Source: Arenicola marina
Lineage: Eukaryota; Annelida; Polychaeta; Arenicolidae
Direction: 5' to 3'
Length of the DNA stretch: 64,000 nucleotides
Assembly (NCBI GenBank): GCA_964019135.1
Contig: OZ025260.1
Coordinates: 28,204,254-28,268,253 of the forward strand
Every line of letters starts with the position of its first letter. The stretch's first letter is position 1. A program made the translations under genes and the position numbers. Under the pieces are notes generated by a model. It ran no database searches. It saw only the letters and a list, made by a program, of their open reading frames with translations, and had not been told where the DNA came from. Below, in pieces: positions 27,271-37,976 of the stretch.

Positions 27271-29606
27271 CTAGACAAAAATCTCATTCAATGCTAATAC
27301 TGATCGAGGTTCGCCGTGAGGGTTACCATGTTTCCCAGCCGTAGTCCTCGTACTTCGCCGAAGTACGGGAGTCGACTCTACGTCTACCTCGCGTTCTACA
27401 GTTTCCACAGGTTGGGCAATCAGAGAATCTCGTCCCTGGTAAGAGACGGGTACAACACCACGGTCTTCCGGGTGTGCAACCTGGGGAGTCTGAACCCCAG
27501 TTTCGGCAGGTTGGACAGTCGGAGAGTCTCGTCCCTTGTAAGCAACGGGTACAACACCACGGTCTTCCGGGAGTGCAACCTGGGGAGTCTTAACCTCCAC
27601 CATCCGTCTCTCAGGCATCCGTCTCTCAGGTATCCGTCTCTCAGGCATCCGTCTCTCAGGCATAGTAGGCTGGTACTGTATGACATAATCATCGGCTTCT
27701 GACGAATATGAAGACGATTCGGAACAGTGTGTGAAGGAGATTCCTCTCCGACGTTCTCTTTCAATGGACGCCGGTGGCGGTACTGGAGTCCGGACGTCAA
27801 CACAAGGCTTGAGCGGTTCACCCATTTGGCTACTCCGAAACCGTCCGCGGGCTCGACGAGGTAAACTGCCTTGTCCTCCAGTCTCTCCACTACCCGATAA
27901 GGTTCCGGCCGGTAGGAGTCCTGAATCTTGTTTCGTCCTTTGACGCCACGATTCCGAAGATACACTCGTGTTCCAATCGTCAGTGACATATCCCGCGCAC
28001 TGGTGTCGTACGCCTGCTTCCGCGTCTCTGCCGAACGCTCCAACTTGTCGTTGGCGTGGACAAACGCCTCTCTCAAGCGATTTTGGTGTATCGTAACCCA
28101 TGAGTCGGGGTTGACTGGGCGCTCTTGTTTCATCTCACCGAGTAGGGCGTCTGTGGGGAGACGGGCGTCCCTCCCGTACATCAAGTAGAACGGAGAGAAT
28201 CCCGTACTCGCGTGAGGCGTGGTGTTATAGCAGAACGTCAGTTCGTCGATCAGTTCTGGCCATTTTGGTTTCTTTGCCGGAGGCAGAGTCCGCAACAGAT
28301 CATGCAATGTCCGGTTAAAGCTCTCACACTGTGCATTCCCCATAGGGTGGTACGGGGTAGACCGAGATTTCCGGACTCCATACAGGTGACACAAGTCCTT
28401 TATCAGACGCGACTCAAAGTCTCGACCTTGATCAGAGTGCAGACGAAGCGGTGGTCCAAATCTATGGAACCAGTGTTTGACCAAAACCTTGGCGACAGTT
28501 GTCGACTTCTGATCCTTTGTGGGAATAGCCAGGCTGTACTTCGTAAACACATCAGTGATCACGAGAACATTCTCGTGCCCACTCGTCGACTTCTCGAGTA
28601 CTGTGAAGTCGATGGCAACAACCTCCAGAGTCCTGGATGCCAGGAGTGATCCTAACGGAGTCTTAACTCGTTCCGTTTTAGCCAACAAACAGCGATCACA
28701 TTTCGCTATCCAGTCCTCGATGTCTTTAAACATCCCCGGCCAGTAGCATCTTGACCTCACTAGAGTCGCTGTCCTGTCGACGCCTTGGTGACCATGATGG
28801 TCGTGTAAACCCTCCAAGATCCGTCCCTTTAACGCCACTGGCAACACCACTTGCTGCAACGCCCCCTGGACAGGATCCTGGATCTCTCGCACCAGCATAC
28901 CTTGTTCGATCCGGAGTTTATCCCACTGACGCAACAGGAGCTGTACCAGCCTTGGTTCCTGCCGCTGGGCCCTGGGCTTCGTGCCTTGATTCAGGAACTG
29001 CAAAACTCTTCCAATCACAGGATCGTTCAACTGAAGGTCACGGAGTTCCGGGTTGGAGACAGTGGGCATCCGCGTCGCCCCGGGGTCGACGTCGACGTCA
29101 ACGATCCCTTCAGCTAAGAGCTCGGAACAGGCAACAGCTTGCAATTCCACAGGTACATCACTATAGCGCAAAGCCACTGCAAGAGAATCAGCTACTTCTC
29201 CCTCGGTCACATCCCATGGGCGTTCCTCCTGTCTTGATAGAGCGTCATAGTTTTGGTTGTTACGACCAGGCTTGTATTTGATCTGGAAGTCAAAACTCGC
29301 TAAAGCGGAAACCCAACGTTGCTCTAACGCCGGCAGTTGCTTCTTGGTCATGAGGTAGGTGAGTGGATTGTTGTCAGTCTCGATAGTGAACTTTTGATGT
29401 CTTAGGTACTCCTTAAACTTTTCCGTCACAGCCCACTTCAGGGTAAGCAGCTCCAGTTTCTTAGAACTGTAACGGTCAAGGTTTCTTTCCCCACGGCGCA
29501 GACCTCTGCTGGCATATGCGATGACCCGCCTCCTTCCACCCTGGACTTGACTCAGCACGGCTCCGAGTCCATCGTGTGAGGCGTCGATTTCTACGACGAA
29601 TGGCAA
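27271..29606 (-). pseudogene. pol: RNase H and integrase of the gypsy element
   Basis: RNase H begins with the VVEIDAS acidic motif and ends at a DNNPL/NYDALSR block. Integrase follows with the zinc-binding HHCC pattern (HDHHGHQG, then CDRCLLAK) and a D,D,E core (AIDFTV, HSDQGRDF, AQCESFNRTL). A GPY/F-like end (RPEPYRVVERL) follows. The long frame continues to 27420, but the more typical C-terminus (RRSTRTTAGKHGNPHGEPRS) is read in another frame to 27271, which implies a frameshift around 27.73-27.83 kb. A 15-bp motif encoding RMPER-like repeats is present four times at about 27605-27662. Confidence 0.9.
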
Positions 29607-31052
29607 ACTGAAGTAGGGTAGGCTAGCGTTGGGGCTGCTGTCAGTGCGTCCTTCAATTGGGTAAAGGCCACGTCGTGCTTTTCATTCCATACGTCTTTGA
29701 TGGGGACTGACTTGTTCCGGCGTCCCTTCTGTTTTCTTATGACACTTCCTACCAGTTCATGCAGGGGCGCCGCGATCGAACTGAAGTTCGGGACAAACCT
29801 CCTATAATATGCGGCAAATCCTACGAATGTTCGCAACTGTTTCAGTGTCTCAGGCACTGGCCACTCAGCTACGGCAGCGACCTTGCCAGGGTCGGTCTTT
29901 ACTCCTTGGGCGGATACTCTGTGACCCACGAATGACACTTCTGCGTAGAAAAAATGACACTTGTCTAGCCGGATCTGAAGGTTATGCTGCGAAAGTCTGT
30001 TCAACACCAGATCCAGTCTTGAAAGATGTTCTTTCATGTCGCGGCTGAACAGAATGATATCATCCAGATAGACCAAGAGGATTTCGAAAACCTCATCACG
30101 GAACACGTGACCCATCAACCTGGAAAAGGTGGCAGGCGAATTGGATAAACCGAACGGCATCCTGACATACTCGTACAAACCCATCGGGGTGACGAATGCG
30201 GTCTTGTGTTGGTCGGCTGCGTCTACCTCCAACTTTGGCTCCAGCCATAGTTTCCAAAGCCTCCTCGATGCGTGGTAGAGGGTAGGAATCCTTTTGGACC
30301 TTGACAATCAGGCGACGGTAGTCGACACATAGGCGCAGTTCTCCAGACTTCTTTTGGACTAAGACGACTGGGGACGCGTAAGACGACGTACTCTCCCGGA
30401 TGATCCCTTTCTGGAGCAGATCCTGGAGATGTTCCTTCACGTCGCTCCAATCGTGTGGGGGAATCCGCCTGTACGATTGTTGGACTGGTACGTCATCCGC
30501 TGTATGAATGTGATGTTTGATGGAGTTGGTGCAGGTCAGTTCGTCTCCCTCTTGCAAGAACACATGTCTGTATTTCCTGAAGATCTCCTTGGCGGTGGCT
30601 AGTTCTTCGTCCGTTCCGGTGAATCCTTCTAAGCAGATGTCCGGCATCTGCAAGTCTTCCGGCTCCTTGTTCTGGTGTGATCCTGCGTAGTCCGCTTGGG
30701 CTTGTACAGGCTCACATGACACAATAACCTCATTGGAGTGGACATCGAGTTGAATTTCTTGGTTGGAGTAGACTTCAGCTGGGGCTCGAAACGTCGCCAG
30801 AGTGGTGCCTGCCTTGAGCTGAATGTCCGAGTCGGTCGCATTCATCACCTGGACATAAACTGCTCGACTCCCTGCGTCTGTGACAGTGCGGCCGACAATC
30901 AATCCAGGGTGAGGGGATCTGGCGAGTGGTTCCAGGAGTGTCACTCCCTGTCGCGGTCCCACAACCTTGATAGCGGTCAAGCAGTGAGCTGGGGCGAATT
31001 GTGGCCATGGTCCTGCCACACGAGCTAAGCCACTCGGTTTGGTTCCGTCTGT
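29607..31052 (-). pseudogene. pol: linker and reverse transcriptase, disrupted
   Basis: The N-terminal RT reads RRIPPHDWSDVKEHLQDLLQ, ASPVVLVQKKSGELRLCVDY and YPLPRIEEAL. Near 30232-30236 the frame breaks and the next block resumes at VDAADQHKTAF, so roughly a dozen codons holding motif A (the first catalytic Asp) are gone. The YLDD catalytic box is intact at 30059-30070. A one-base loss near 29606-29620 shifts RT relative to RNase H. The RT is therefore inferred to be inactive. Confidence 0.9.
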
Positions 31053-31466
31053 CTAGTTCCGGAGCAACGAAGCAAAAGCTGGTAAATGTTCTAACACGTT
31101 GGTTCCGATCAACATAGGGACGGCTTCCCTCTTCTTCCGCGACGATGCGGTGTCCTTGATGATAAGCACGGTTACCTTCTTCAACCTGATGCCCTGAATA
31201 TCCACGTCGCTTTGGAAGGCTCCGATGTACGGGATATCCAATCCGTTTGCACCTTGTAAAGAAAACCACGCGCCAGGCTGCACGGCAACCCCGGTCGGTC
31301 GGATGAAGTCATCGAACGCACGTTCTGTGGTGGTGGTTACCATGGACCCTGTGTCTACTAATCCTGTCAAGGGAATCCTGCCTATAAGCACCTCAGTTGT
31401 CGGCCTCCTCCCGACAGGCAACACAGGTGAGCCGCTCTGTCTCAACACACCCACTCCTTGGCTCAC
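31053..31466 (-). pseudogene. pol: retropepsin-like protease, followed by an in-frame stop
   Basis: The aspartic protease active site reads GLVDTGSMV, with a downstream hydrophobic flap and an LIGTNVLEH block near the C-terminus. A TAG at 31053-31055 ends this frame, while the RT linker continues in the same frame, so the stop looks like a nonsense mutation. Translation would enter this frame by -1 slippage from gag. Confidence 0.88.
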
Positions 31467-31496
31467 AGTTGTGGGTGTGGAGCGTTTGGGTTTTTT
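31446..31496 (-). promoter_or_regulatory. Predicted -1 ribosomal frameshift signal between gag and pol
   Basis: In gag frame the heptamer A AAA AAC (31496-31490) is followed after 10 nt by a perfect 9-bp stem, CACACCCAC (31479-31471) with GTGGGTGTG (31454-31446), and a 16-nt loop containing the gag stop. The pol frame is -1 relative to gag, as the slip would require. Confidence 0.85.
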
Positions 31497-32908
31497 GCAT
31501 TTCCGGTGGGTGGTCCCGCTTGAGCATCAGTGCCACGGGGTCCTCTGTTTAGGGCCTTCCACTTGAAACAGTCTCGCTTGATGTGACCCGTCTTCTCGCA
31601 AAAGAAGCATCGCCGCTTATTCCTGTCGTTCTTCTCGGTAAGCTGCAAAAGAAGCTTGTGTTGCTCGTCTAGCTGTTGCTGTTGGCGCCGCAAGGTGTCC
31701 ATCATTACCATCAGCGGATCCGGTTCGCTCGCCTGTACTGTGTGGACGGCAGGTCGCGGATCCTTCGGGTTCACTGTTTGTCCCTGATCGTCTTCAGACC
31801 ATCTCTCGGCCTCACTTCTTAAGCTCCGGAAGGTAGTGTTGGGATGATCCCGAATCCTCCTTTTCAATTCCCGCCGGAGTGCGCCGTCCCTTACTTTCTC
31901 TGCAAAAGTATCCCGGAGGGCTCTATCTCGGTTGGGAAGACAAGCCGCATCCTGTTGCAGGGCCTTGTCTAACAGTTCCATAAGGGCGTGCGAAAATTGC
32001 TGGAGAGACTCTCTACATCCCTGTCGTCTAGAGTAGAACGTGTCCAACAACTGGGCGGACGTCCTCTTCTCGCCAAACGCTTCTGTCAGTATCTTGAAGA
32101 TAGCGTCTGGGTGGCTTCTTTCTGTAGGTTCAGCGTAACGTACTTCGCTTTTGGCCGCACCATCGAGGTGGCACAACATGAAATCCGCGGCTGCTTCGTC
32201 TTCTAATCCCTGGACCTCAAGGCTGGTGCGTACTTCCATCTCCCAGTCTTCCAAGGTACTTGAATCGCCATTGAACTTGGACACCTTCTTTGGAGCATAC
32301 ACTACCCGCGTCGCCAGAGTGGTGCCTGCCTTGAGCTGAATGTCCGAGTCGGTCGCATTCATCACCTGGACATAAACTGCTTGACTCCCTGCGTCTGTGA
32401 CAGTGCGGCCGACAATCAATCCAGGGTGAGGGGATCTGGCGAGTGGTTCCAGGAGTGTCACTCCCTGGGCGGACGTCCTCTTCTCGCCAAACGCTTCTGT
32501 CAGTATCTTGAAGATAGCGTCTGGGTGGCTTCTTTCTGTAGGTTCAGCGTAACGTACTTCGCTTTTGGCCGCACCATCGAGGTGGCACAACATGAAATCC
32601 GCGGCTGCTTCGTCTTTTAATCCCTGGACCTCAAGGCTGGTGCGTACTTCCATCTCCCAGTCTTCCAAGGTACTTGAATCGCCATTGAACTTGGACACCT
32701 TCTTTGGAACATACACTACCCGCGTGTGGTACGGCTGTGGAAGCTCCATCGTCTCCAGTCGCGCCCGAAGATACGCCATCTGTCTACGTATTTCCGCCCG
32801 TTCCTGGTCGTCATGTGGTGGCTCAACCTCGTCACCCCCCACAGCACCATGCTCTTCACCATCCTCGTTGTCACCCCCCACAGCAGCATCATCCCCGACG
32901 TTAGACAT
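31463..32908 (-). CDS. gag polyprotein of the gypsy element, open but internally rearranged
   Basis: The chosen start gives MSNVGDDAAVGG; the frame is open further upstream to 33022. The capsid-like region includes VSKFNGDSSTLEDWEMEV and FGEKRTSAQ. A CCHC zinc knuckle reads CFFCEKTGHIKRDC near the C-terminus. An 86-codon part of capsid is present twice (32054-32310 and 32468-32724), separated by 159 bp copied from pol (30792-30950). The whole rearrangement (414 bp) preserves the frame, so the frame stays open, but a duplicated capsid segment is unlikely to assemble normally. Length without the insertion would be about 343 codons. Confidence 0.85.
   Translation of the reverse strand: MSNVGDDAAVGGDNEDGEEHGAVGGDEVEPPHDDQERAEIRRQMAYLRARLETMELPQPYHTRVVYVPKKVSKFNGDSSTLEDWEMEVRTSLEVQGLKDEAAADFMLCHLDGAAKSEVRYAEPTERSHPDAIFKILTEAFGEKRTSAQGVTLLEPLARSPHPGLIVGRTVTDAGSQAVYVQVMNATDSDIQLKAGTTLATRVVYAPKKVSKFNGDSSTLEDWEMEVRTSLEVQGLEDEAAADFMLCHLDGAAKSEVRYAEPTERSHPDAIFKILTEAFGEKRTSAQLLDTFYSRRQGCRESLQQFSHALMELLDKALQQDAACLPNRDRALRDTFAEKVRDGALRRELKRRIRDHPNTTFRSLRSEAERWSEDDQGQTVNPKDPRPAVHTVQASEPDPLMVMMDTLRRQQQQLDEQHKLLLQLTEKNDRNKRRCFFCEKTGHIKRDCFKWKALNRGPRGTDAQAGPPTGNAKNPNAPHPQL
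32309..32467 (-). repeat. 159-bp pol segment inserted within duplicated gag
   Basis: It matches 30792-30950 with one substitution. The junctions show microhomology: CTG on one side and CGT on the other. Confidence 0.95.
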
Positions 32909-33421
32909 CCTTAAGTATGAGGTACACAGTGACAGCGATATGTAACTGATAACAATATGCAACGTCAACAACACCAATGAGTCAATGTCAAATACTAACT
33001 GATCTGAATCACAACACAACAAACGCTGAACATCGACACATCAATAGGTTCTCACGTGTAGTTGACTCAGAAGACCGCAACAAATGAAGACTTGGATGTT
33101 GAAGCCTTGATTTTTCAATGATGAATGTGCAGCAGCATTCTAGACGACATCTCAGCAGGAGGTGTTGACTCGCAGATGAACTGTCGTAGTCATCTCAACG
33201 GGGTGTGATGAAGGGTAGATGGGTGAAGTCTGGGTCGATCTCGGCAGAGCTCGATGATGGGGCGATCTCTACAGGACTCACAGATGGATGGTTGCATAAC
33301 CTCTCGAAGTCTTGTGGATGAAACATCCCTCAGGGTGCAGGTCGGAGAGGGATTCCTCCAGGTGCAGGTTTCTGCATCAGCTTAGGTCCATCCTCCACTG
33401 ACAAGTACACACATGCACACC

Positions 33422-33436
33422 CCACTTCTGACACCA
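33422..33436 (-). other. Primer binding site
   Basis: In element sense TGGTGTCAGAAGTGG lies two bases after the 5' LTR. It is complementary to a tRNA 3' end of the form CCACTTCTGACACCA, most like tRNA-Leu; the tRNA assignment is from memory of tRNA ends. Confidence 0.8.
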
Positions 33437-33438
33437 AT

Positions 33439-33818
33439 TGTAATATAGTCGAAGCGTACATGTGCGTGGTCAGTTTAGAAAAGGACACAGCATTGTCAGT
33501 TGAAACATTTATTTTCCACAGGAAAATAACACCCGCAGTCTCGTTGCGGGTGTTTAATTCATCTCAGTGATGGTAGACCCTGATGGACGGCAAAGTGGTA
33601 AAAAGAGGCTAATCTGCTTCCTCGTTGGGCGAATTTAATAAGAATGGAATATCCCCAAGCGGAAGCGGATGTTTAAACAGCGGTGCCTCACTAGATGGCA
33701 CCATATACACAAATACACAACACTAGATGGCGACACTTTTAACAACAAATGATCTCGAAGAGTACCACTAGGGGTCACCTCTGTAAATCTGAAATGCCAT
33801 AAAACTGACTTTGTCACC
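33439..33818 (-). repeat. 5' LTR of the gypsy element (380 bp)
   Basis: It is nearly identical to the 3' LTR but lacks 28 bp around GGTGCGCCTTTGGTTCGAAA, and its outermost base is changed (GG instead of TG in element sense). CTCF-like motifs are at 33689-33700, 33721-33732 and 33765-33777. Confidence 0.95.
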
Positions 33819-33965
33819 ATAGCTTTTGACCAAGAAGAAATATCCACGCGCTATAATCGTATTTAAAATAGTCGTAAGGATAGTTGCCAAAGCATTCACA
33901 TTACCCCTAATCACTTTGTGTAACATTCCATCTGTCCCTGTAGCGTTTTCATTTGCCAAACCCTG
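33819..33965 (-). pseudogene. Non-LTR retrotransposon RT fragment, upstream half
   Basis: The minus-strand translation reads NENATGTDGMLHKVIRGNV and TTILNTIIARGYF, the GTDG-type start of a LINE reverse transcriptase. It is interrupted by the LTR element exactly before the segment found at 26737 and downward; the ATAG duplication marks the break. Confidence 0.85.
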
Positions 33966-34111
33966 TATCGCTAATTTTACCTCAAGGCATATTATGCCTC
34001 ATTATATTATTATTATATATGCTTAATTAATATCGTTAAGTTTTGGTCGCCTTCTATTCATCTCTCATATTGTTTTGTTTTTTTTGTTTTTTTTTGTGGG
34101 GGGGTGGGGGG

Positions 34112-34432
34112 GGGGGGCAAGGGGTATTTGCGTTCCTCGGGATTGGGCTTTTCATTTCACCGTGAAATGGGAATGAGGAAAATAATTCTTCGTGAACTGG
34201 GAATGGGATATTAGCCGCCCGCCGTGATCAAAGATTTTCCTTAATCGTGAACTGAGAATTTTAATATTAAATAACCGTGAATCGGGATATCGTCAATTCA
34301 GTATCGTGTATCCACCTTTCCATCGCATTCGTAGGATTCTGCTTTTAATTCATCGTGATTTGGGAATAAATAAATTTACTCTTCGTGATCTGGGAACATA
34401 TATTACCCCCCCCCCCCTCCTGGATGTGCAGG
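34112..34432. repeat. Dispersed repeat bounded by G and C runs, copy 2
   Basis: Same order of motifs as 22242-22565: a G run, GGGTATTTGCGTTCCTCGGG, several TCGTGAACTGGGAAT variants, and a terminal C run. Confidence 0.75.
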
Positions 34433-37400
34433 TATTACTCCGTCGCTATTGCTAAACTGCTTGCTTTCTTCAACCTTCAAAGCCGCTCTTTAAATTCAAT
34501 AATTAAGAAAATCTTGTAAGCTTATAAATGCTATCAAAAAGCGCAAAGTAAAACCAAAATCAAATAGCTTTTGAACTCATCCTAATTATTATCCCCCACA
34601 CAAAGTCGGATAAGATTCTCATCCTCTACACTTGAGCAACAATATGGATGATGTAAGAAACACCCGGATAACCACAGCACGTACGTATGGCCCCACTTTG
34701 CTGCTGCAATCCGATGAGAATCTGTACGCATGCGCGAATCCGGGGCGCGAATATGAAGTAAAGCTGGCGCAGTTAGGAGTAAAATACGAGAATAATCCAA
34801 CCCGATACATGTAAATTGGGGCACCCGCATGTATACTCTTGGAATTCATCAAAGGCAAACCTCTGGCACCATGTGATTTTATTATGCAAAAATGATTCAT
34901 TTACATGCACATTTCATTTATGTTGCAGCCACGTGCATGGAAGCCACGTGGCCACGTGTTTTGCTGGCGGTAAACTGCCACGGGGTCATCACGTTGTCAC
35001 CAGCCAAAAAAACCCACAAGAACCATGACTATGGTCCCATGACATTTTCAAAGCCGTAGATGTGATGCACGTATGACATTATTATTACCATAAATATACC
35101 ATTTGTATCCTTTGGAAACATAAGTTTCCCGCGTACGTGGTGACCACGTGCATGGTAACCACGTCACATTACATGGAGGAGACCCTTAATTTCTAGTTAC
35201 GGTGATGATCTATGTCTTTTAAAATAGGGGATTGGACCCAAAATAAAGAAATAGTGATGCATGTTACTGATTAAATCCTGGTGCTTTGAATGTTTGGACA
35301 CGCCGGGGTACGTGCTATCTAGCTGATAATTTTATTATTTTAGACAATAAAATGTAGGGGACACATGCAGTTCTTGTGATAATGGCCCATATGTGAATAT
35401 GGAATGTGGGCCCAAATAAAGTGGTACTGAGGTGTGTTATTGATATATTCTGGGTGATTTATAGGATTGAACAAGTAAGAGGTCATTATAGATTACTTTT
35501 ATGCTGCCCGTAAATATGACAAGACGGCTGCATGGGCCCGACTGAGGTAGCCCTAAATGCAATTCACATATTTTCGGTTGTTTGAAGCCATTAACGTAAA
35601 CATGCAAAATTTGTCAGGCTGGTTTGAATGTTTGGACATGGGATCCTAGAGACTGATTTTGTGGAATAAATGGAGGGTACATTCTTCATGCATATGACCG
35701 CTAAATTTGTAGAAGGCATCAGTTGTGAGGTATGTTCAAAATGACAAATCGACCAAGACGTACTGAATTTGCGAGCTGAAATTGCTGGCTAGCTTGCTTT
35801 GATGCTGTGCCCAAGGCCGAACTGAAGCCCGTAACTTAAAGCGAGATAAGCGTGATAAACTATACCAAACACTGCCAAATGTTGTTGGCAGACAGCATCA
35901 GTCTATTTGTATATGGCTAACTTCAGGTAGGATGTCAATGTATGGTCACCGAAATCACTTTTCTGTCGTTTTTTAGGTGTTCCATGCAGTTTCTGACCTC
36001 ATCCCTATTATCGCCCACACAGCTTATATCCCTACCAATATCATAGCCATAGGCCTATACGCTTGGCCCTATCATGTAAGCTTCAGCGATCATAGGGATA
36101 AGATCACCACTCCATCTCTATATCCATAACACAGTGGGTGCAGTTATTTGGGCTTACCAGATCTAGCCTTAAGGCACTATATTTGTTAGTCCTGCAAGCA
36201 AGCTGGTGTGGCTAACGCCAACAGCGTCTTGCTTCCAAGCACACCCCGCTCATTAGCAGAACGGAGAGACGACAACACCCAGGACGTTTTGCATCGCTTA
36301 AGTCAATCTATACATTGTATAGCGCTCTCTTACCAATATAACTTGCAGGAAAAGGTATTATCATTTATTTTTCGCTAGATAGAATTGTTGTCAGGTGTTC
36401 TGGAGTGTGGGAAACAATAACTTTGCACCAGTACAAATTGTGTGCTTGCCTTAAATGGAACAGACTCCTCGCTGGCTTTGTGCTGCGGGGTCTCCCGGCT
36501 TGATGAATAGTATGGAGGGGGGGGGGTTGATGGGGTACCAGCCTGAATGTAACCAAAATTCCCAGATGTTCTCTTATATTAGTTTACATATAAAATGCAG
36601 GTTTTGTGGATTTACTTTTTTTTAGGAATATTTTATTTCTGAAGGTGTATTTTGATGAATAATTTCCCCCCCTCCCGTGGGATTAAAGATAGCTAACGAT
36701 CGGAGCGGGATCAATTGGTACTTTTCCGGCAATTTCCAAAGGCGGATGCTAGCGCTCCTCTTAACCATTAATTTCCCATCCGTGTAGGGAGGAGAATACA
36801 CCTGATAAGTTGTGAATGCCTACAAATTAGTGAGAGCAGCAGGGAGTGGGAGGGCAACTTGCCGGATAATAATCCATAATATGTCCATAATAGTCAACAG
36901 TATTTCCAGCATGATATTCGTGGAAATTGGAAAATTAATCCTCTTCCCCAACACTACCGCTGGTCAGTGCATGTTCTACTGTCACCGTGATGGGCTGGGG
37001 CTGCGCTGGAGGGGAGGCCTACTTAATTCATTGCTTGGCTTTTTGGGGGGGAGATTCCATGGTAAAGCCCTCCCTCCCCCCCCCCCCCCCCCTCATTTTT
37101 TACCGCCAAAATTTTTCACGGTAACAGGTCTACTAGTATGAATACACATTTTCAGAGCCCCCCCCCCTGGTGAGAAGTTTCTAAATATCTGCTCTATAGG
37201 GGTGTCTCTTTCACCACTCTCTTAGGCATCAAGGCACCCCACAGAACCCCCCCCACCAACTTTGTATACGAGGCCTCTCCCCCCCCCCCCCTCTGGGCCG
37301 AGATCCACACCCCTCCCGTTGTCATTTGCTCTGTGAGAAGGTCTTGAATGCAAAGTTAACATCAATGGAACGCTGAAAGAACTTCCACTTAAGTTGTGCT

Positions 37401-37655
37401 TTCAAAGATTTTAATGCGACGATGTCACTGATCTGGTGAAGTCAGACTATTTGAAACAAATGACTGTTAAACTACCATGACATGCTGTTTGATGTGATGT
37501 AAAATTCATACTTTACATTCCCCAACCAAAAATGTACGCACACCCAACGATTACTTCAACAGAGAATAGGTTACTTTTTGTAAATATGTAGTTCATTGCT
37601 AAATACAGAGGTGAAAAAGTAGTTTTATGACAGTGTAAAGGCTGCCCAGATTTTG
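34433..37655. other. Intergenic region without recognised gene
   Basis: No conserved exon was found. Notable items are four CACGTG palindromes (three at 34930-34958, one near 35148), long homopolymer C or G runs near 36515, 37077, 37160 and 37279, and the 35730-35815 stretch related to the UFM1 upstream repeat. Confidence 0.4.
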
Positions 37656-37660
37656 GTTGT

Positions 37661-37878
37661 CTGGGCTCGCGCTAGGATATTTTTTTCATTAGCCAATCTG
37701 GCTAATTCCGTGGAAAAACATTAGCTAAAATTAGCCAAATATATTGGTTATACATTGGTTATGTGTTTGTAGTTGAAATTTTATATTCGCCGTTTTGGCG
37801 AGTGTCCAGGAAGTTCTTATCGCCAAATCCCGAATTTTCTCGCCAAATGGCTATTGGCGATTGCTAACGCGAGCCCAG
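37661..37878. mobile_element. MITE, 218 bp, with GTTGT target duplication
   Basis: The ends CTGGGCTCGCGCTAG and CTAACGCGAGCCCAG are inverted repeats with one mismatch. They are flanked by GTTGT at 37656-37660 and 37879-37883. The interior has repeated TAGCCAA and TCGCCAAA motifs and no coding capacity. Confidence 0.85.
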
Positions 37879-37911
37879 GTTGTGATTCTGCTATTGGAAA
37901 GAGATTGCTAG

Positions 37912-37976
37912 GAGATGTAACGTAGTTTCGTGACTGGACCCATATCGGAGCGGACTACGTTACATCTATGGAACTA
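37912..37976. repeat. Palindromic dispersed repeat, partner of 12262-12311
   Basis: AGATGTAACGTAGT at 37912 is inverted at 37954-37968 (ACTACGTTACATCT). The right part matches 12262-12311 in inverse orientation. Confidence 0.7.

Larger units (their letters stand above)
26738..33818 (-). mobile_element. Ty3/gypsy LTR retrotransposon, 7.08 kb, degraded
   Basis: The element is flanked by 408-bp and 380-bp direct LTRs and a four-base target duplication (ATAG at 26734-26737 and 33819-33822 on the plus strand). Element-sense order (minus strand) is 5' LTR, PBS, gag, protease, reverse transcriptase, RNase H, integrase, polypurine tract, 3' LTR; RT before integrase places it in Ty3/gypsy. gag and pol are in different frames with a slippery site at the junction. 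Lesions seen: an in-frame TAG after the protease, a deletion plus frameshift removing RT motif A, a one-base frameshift before RNase H, and a frame change near the C-terminus. LTRs differ by a 28-bp deletion and few substitutions, so the insertion is fairly young. No envelope gene is visible. Confidence 0.96.

Noticed and set aside
27316..29281. Plus-strand frames within the gypsy element
   Set aside because: They are complementary to RNase H and integrase coding sequence, which shows clear catalytic motifs on the minus strand.
33622..33959. Minus-strand frame crossing from LINE sequence into the 5' LTR
   Set aside because: It is a chance fusion across the insertion border and does not represent a gene.
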